A stretch of 64,000 nt of DNA from Paenibacillus solanacearum. GTDB taxonomy: Bacteria; Bacillota; Bacilli; Paenibacillales; NBRC-103111. The stretch covers positions 1 to 64,000 of the forward strand of contig NZ_CAJVAS010000016.1 in the NCBI RefSeq assembly GCF_910593845.1, in the 5' to 3' direction. The notes beneath the pieces were generated by a model that was given only the letters and a program-made list of their open reading frames with translations, made no database searches and was not told the DNA's origin. Shown piece by piece: positions 61,682 to 64,000 of this stretch (positions are counted from its first letter, which is position 1; the number at the start of each line of letters is the position of its first letter). The position numbers and the translations under genes are program-made.

Positions 61682-62152
61682 TTAATACGTGCCCAGTATC
61701 GCATCGATGACCGGCTTCGTTTCGCCGCCCGGATACAGCAAATAGAGCAATACATACACGACGACGCCGGTAGGGGCCGTCATCAGCCAGATCACGGCCG
61801 TAACCCGGCCGATTTTTTTATGCTTGGCGAAGCGCTTGTTGAACGCATGGAGCAGCGTCACGATACCGAAGACGGCGGCGACCGTTGCCAGCGTAATATG
61901 GAAAATCAAAAAGATATGATAAGCCAGCTTCAGGCTGTCCGGGCCGCCAAATGTCGTGTTGCCTACAAACAGCGTGCGGCTCATGTAAATGATGAAGAAC
62001 GCCAGCGCAAAGCCTGCTCCCCACAGCATCAGTTTCTGATGCGTCTCCCGGTGTCCTTTGGCAATATGATACCAGCCGAATGCGACGAAAATCGCACTGA
62101 TGACGATAAAGCTGGTACTGATCGTTGGTAAGATCGTCACGATGTCACACAC
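61682..62152 (-). CDS. DUF420 membrane protein (CtaM/YozB type)
   Basis: A 156-residue protein of four to five hydrophobic segments with conserved His (WYHIAKGHRETHQKLML, LAYHIFLIFHITLA). DUF420 members such as S. aureus CtaM are needed for heme A type oxidase activity. It is directly downstream of ctaG in the cta cluster, which supports a role in oxidase assembly. The start is GTG, either 62152 or 62140; neither has a strong site. Confidence 0.88.
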   Translation of the reverse strand: MCDIVTILPTISTSFIVISAIFVAFGWYHIAKGHRETHQKLMLWGAGFALAFFIIYMSRTLFVGNTTFGGPDSLKLAYHIFLIFHITLATVAAVFGIVTLLHAFNKRFAKHKKIGRVTAVIWLMTAPTGVVVYVLLYLLYPGGETKPVIDAILGTY

Positions 62153-62195
62153 CCATTCTTCATTCGTTATTGGTACTGCCGCATTCCCCTGAACG

Positions 62196-63065
62196 CTACG
62201 CCCGATTCATATTGCCAGCCGTCTGCAAAAACGCAATCTCTTCCTCTTCATCCTTCTTACGCTCTCTGTTGTACCAGCGATAGAAGCAAAAAGCGAGCGC
62301 CACCCCATATACGATCTCCTGAACGATCTTCATAATGACGCCGCCCAACTGCTGATCGTCCAGCATTGGCAGCATCAAATACTGTTCAGAGACGGAAGCG
62401 TACATTTCGTACATCGGGTGCGTGGCAAATATAATCAGAGCGCATGCCGGAGTCAGCAAAATGCCGTTAACGAAAATATATCCTATTTTTTTCAAGTCGG
62501 ATAACCGGTTGTATTCCGGGAGCGGGCAAAAAATAAGAAACCACATTTGAAAGGCGGCGAACAGAAAGACAGCTTTGTACAGCCACATTATCGTTTCGCG
62601 AGCCATCAGCCAGTCCATCACCATAGGAATATGGTACATCGAGAAAATAAAGTTAAAGAAGAACAGCGCAAAGAGCGGATGCGCCAACGCACTTACGATG
62701 CGCTTGCTGCCTTTGCTTTTCAACCCGGCCCGCAGCAGCCATCCCGGAAGACCGACAAGGAAAAACGGCGGCATGATCAAATACAGTATCGACTGCTGGA
62801 ACATATGGACGCTGAACAAATAGTGCTTCCCATAATAAGCGACGGGCGTTCCTTCCGCGATATACCACAGCGCAATCCCAGTCCAGAAATACAGCTTCTT
62901 CTTGAGCGAAACCGGCTCGCTATCCGGAAACCGGTCTCTCCACCGACCTACCGCAAATGTATATAAGACACCGACTGCAACCAACAAGAGCAACAGGCCT
63001 GGACTCCACAGCTGCGCGAACGTGGGAGCGGCCTCATGGCCCATCTGTGAGACGTGTGAATTCAT
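62196..63065 (-). CDS. ctaG: Cytochrome c oxidase assembly factor CtaG
   Basis: A 289-residue protein with about seven hydrophobic segments of the caa3-type CtaG family (Cox11-independent copper delivery in Bacilli): YFWTGIALWYIAEGTPVAYYGKHYLFSVHMFQQSIL, PFFLVGLPGWLLR and FSMYHIPMVMDWLM. Conserved His residues may bind copper. A terminator lies between it and ctaF upstream. GAGGAG precedes ATG 63065; a second ATG out of frame lies 8 nt upstream. Confidence 0.94.
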   Translation of the reverse strand: MNSHVSQMGHEAAPTFAQLWSPGLLLLLVAVGVLYTFAVGRWRDRFPDSEPVSLKKKLYFWTGIALWYIAEGTPVAYYGKHYLFSVHMFQQSILYLIMPPFFLVGLPGWLLRAGLKSKGSKRIVSALAHPLFALFFFNFIFSMYHIPMVMDWLMARETIMWLYKAVFLFAAFQMWFLIFCPLPEYNRLSDLKKIGYIFVNGILLTPACALIIFATHPMYEMYASVSEQYLMLPMLDDQQLGGVIMKIVQEIVYGVALAFCFYRWYNRERKKDEEEEIAFLQTAGNMNRA

Positions 63066-63146
63066 TGTTCATTGCGGCTCCTCTCTGTCAACCGGAACGG
63101 CTTCCGGCAGGTGTGTCGAATTCGTGAAAACTTTCGCAATCTTATG

Positions 63147-63186
63147 CAAAAGAGAGGGGCTTTCCTGAGGAAAAGCCGCCTCTCCT
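63147..63186 (-). terminator. Terminator/attenuator between ctaF and ctaG
   Basis: On the minus strand the stem GAGAGGCGGCTTTTCCT / AGGAAAGCCCCTCTC is followed by TTTT. It lies inside the cta cluster, so it may lower ctaG and DUF420 expression relative to the oxidase genes, or mark separate transcription. Confidence 0.75.
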
Positions 63187-63242
63187 TCTATAGCTGTGCC
63201 CGCAGCAAGCCAAACTCCCTTACTGCCGGGCGAAACGTATCA

Positions 63243-63557
63243 TTACCACCACAGCCAGAAGACGGCCATGACTACCGCCGTCAAAGCGACAACGGTTCCG
63301 AAACAAAGACCGAGTATCGGGAAGAAATGACCGCGGTCTTTCATATGCATCCAGTACGCCAATTGGAAAAAGATTTGCACAACGGCCAGACCTACCAGAA
63401 ACAAAATGATGAATGAACGATCTATTCCGCCGTACAACACGATGGCGAACGCCAACATGGTCAATACGATCGAAATGATATACGACAAGTAATGGTTCTT
63501 CGGTCCTTCCAGGCGGTGACGTTCTTGCCCGACTGTTGAATGGTGTTGGTTGCTCAT
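63243..63557 (-). CDS. ctaF: Cytochrome c oxidase subunit IV
   Basis: A 104-residue protein with three transmembrane helices (YIISIVLTMLAFAIVLY, FIILFLVGLAVVQIFFQLAYWMHM, ILGLCFGTVVALTAVVMAVFWLW), matching the small subunit IV of the Bacillus caa3 oxidase. It begins directly after the ctaE stop with no gap, so translation is linked. Confidence 0.94.
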   Translation of the reverse strand: MSNQHHSTVGQERHRLEGPKNHYLSYIISIVLTMLAFAIVLYGGIDRSFIILFLVGLAVVQIFFQLAYWMHMKDRGHFFPILGLCFGTVVALTAVVMAVFWLWW

Positions 63558-64000
63558 TTACGGACCCACCTTCCCCATCAGGTATACTACAGTGAAGATA
63601 AATACCCATACGACGTCGATAAAGTGCCAGTATAGACCGGCCACATAAAACTTCGGTGCCGTTACGACCGTCAAGCCCTTTTTCATACTGGAGATGATCA
63701 GCAGCGTAATCCACAGTACACCGAACGCAACGTGCGCTCCGTGGAAGCCGACCAGCGTGTAGAATGAAGTTGCAAAGGCGCTCTTACTGAAAGTATGCCC
63801 CTCATGGACATATTCAACGAACTCATATATTTCAAGCCCCAAAAATCCGAGACCGAGCAATACGGTTACTGCGAGCCAAAGCTGCACTTGCTTCAAGTTA
63901 TTGCGATGCAATGCCATCGTGGCAAATACGCTTGTCAAAGAACTGGTCAACAAGATGAAGGTCGACAGCGCTACTGTGCTCATGACGAACAAGTGCTGTG
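63558..64000 (-). CDS. ctaE: Cytochrome c oxidase subunit III (partial)
   Basis: At least 147 residues of the heme-copper oxidase subunit III, C-terminal part, with several transmembrane helices and the conserved SFYTLVGFHGAHVAFGVLWI and GLYWHFIDVVWVFIFTVVYLMG. The family is usually about 205 residues, and the frame stays open to the window edge, so the N-terminal part and start codon lie outside. It is the promoter-proximal gene of this visible part of the cta cluster. Confidence 0.95.
   Translation of the reverse strand, partial: QHLFVMSTVALSTFILLTSSLTSVFATMALHRNNLKQVQLWLAVTVLLGLGFLGLEIYEFVEYVHEGHTFSKSAFATSFYTLVGFHGAHVAFGVLWITLLIISSMKKGLTVVTAPKFYVAGLYWHFIDVVWVFIFTVVYLMGKVGP

Noticed and set aside
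1..64000. Looked for insertion sequences, phage genes, integrases, toxin-antitoxin pairs and CRISPR repeats.
   Set aside because: None were seen; all larger frames are explained by the listed genes.

Overview
The window looks like a chromosomal segment of an endospore-forming Paenibacillaceae bacterium (Paenibacillus/Cohnella-like). The evidence is moderately high G+C with Firmicute gene content: a cta cytochrome oxidase cluster, FolE, YneF, an Ntdp-type DUF402 phosphatase, CotF-type coat proteins, a YesM/YesN-type two-component pair and a bacilliredoxin. Shine-Dalgarno sequences are strong and TTG/GTG starts are frequent. The left edge is the 5' end of a 16S rRNA gene on the minus strand with its leader and promoter. 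I saw no insertion sequence, prophage, integrase or CRISPR array, so this reads as ordinary core and lineage-specific chromosome.

Layout. 1-620: rRNA start and control region. 0.6-6.6 kb: minus-strand housekeeping genes (inositol phosphatase, FabI, UvsE, Ddl, an exported-type amidase domain). 6.8-13.2 kb: acnA, an IclR regulator, a membrane-anchored alpha/beta hydrolase and a DUF2935-superoxide dismutase fusion. 13.5-19.1 kb: folE, yneF and a tightly packed minus operon (ntdp-lepB-queG-ogt-HD-GYP), then a GNAT. 19.5-23.8 kb: sodA, mutY, an AraC regulator, and a membrane protein paired with a c-type cytochrome lipoprotein. 24-31 kb: phoX-tatA-tatC, acpS-nadE, bacilliredoxin, small proteins and DUF445. 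31.1-31.9 kb is a gene-poor stretch with a well-formed minus promoter and terminator (candidate small RNA). 31.9-43.5 kb: CNNM transporter, flavoprotein, an ankyrin protein, pspC-pspA, coat proteins, a MarR pair, an rRNA methyltransferase behind a leader peptide, mgtC-type genes and an orphan sugar-binding lipoprotein. 43.6-54 kb: sensor kinase/regulator, HxlR/oxidoreductase pair, an Asp-box propeller plus MoaD/ThiS pair, CDF transporter, an aldolase-domain enzyme and a radical SAM enzyme. 54-64 kb: AraC with GH4 glycosidase, malic enzyme, a TlpA-like redoxin, an NlpC/P60 hydrolase, a TagA-type glycosyltransferase and the cta cluster, cut by the window end.

Functional links. The PhoX phosphatase carries a twin-arginine signal and is followed by its own tatA-tatC. 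Divergent regulator/target pairs occur at 39.1, 43.5, 46.7 and 55.0 kb. The most interesting element is at 39.72-39.93 kb. A nine-codon leader peptide ending Arg-Tyr-Arg is followed by a terminator-like hairpin and by alternative pairings around the start of an RlmA/TlrB-type rRNA methyltransferase. This layout fits macrolide-sensing attenuation. A second unusual point is the TTG start of the CNNM gene: its good Shine-Dalgarno lies 36 nt upstream and is brought to 8 nt by an intervening hairpin.
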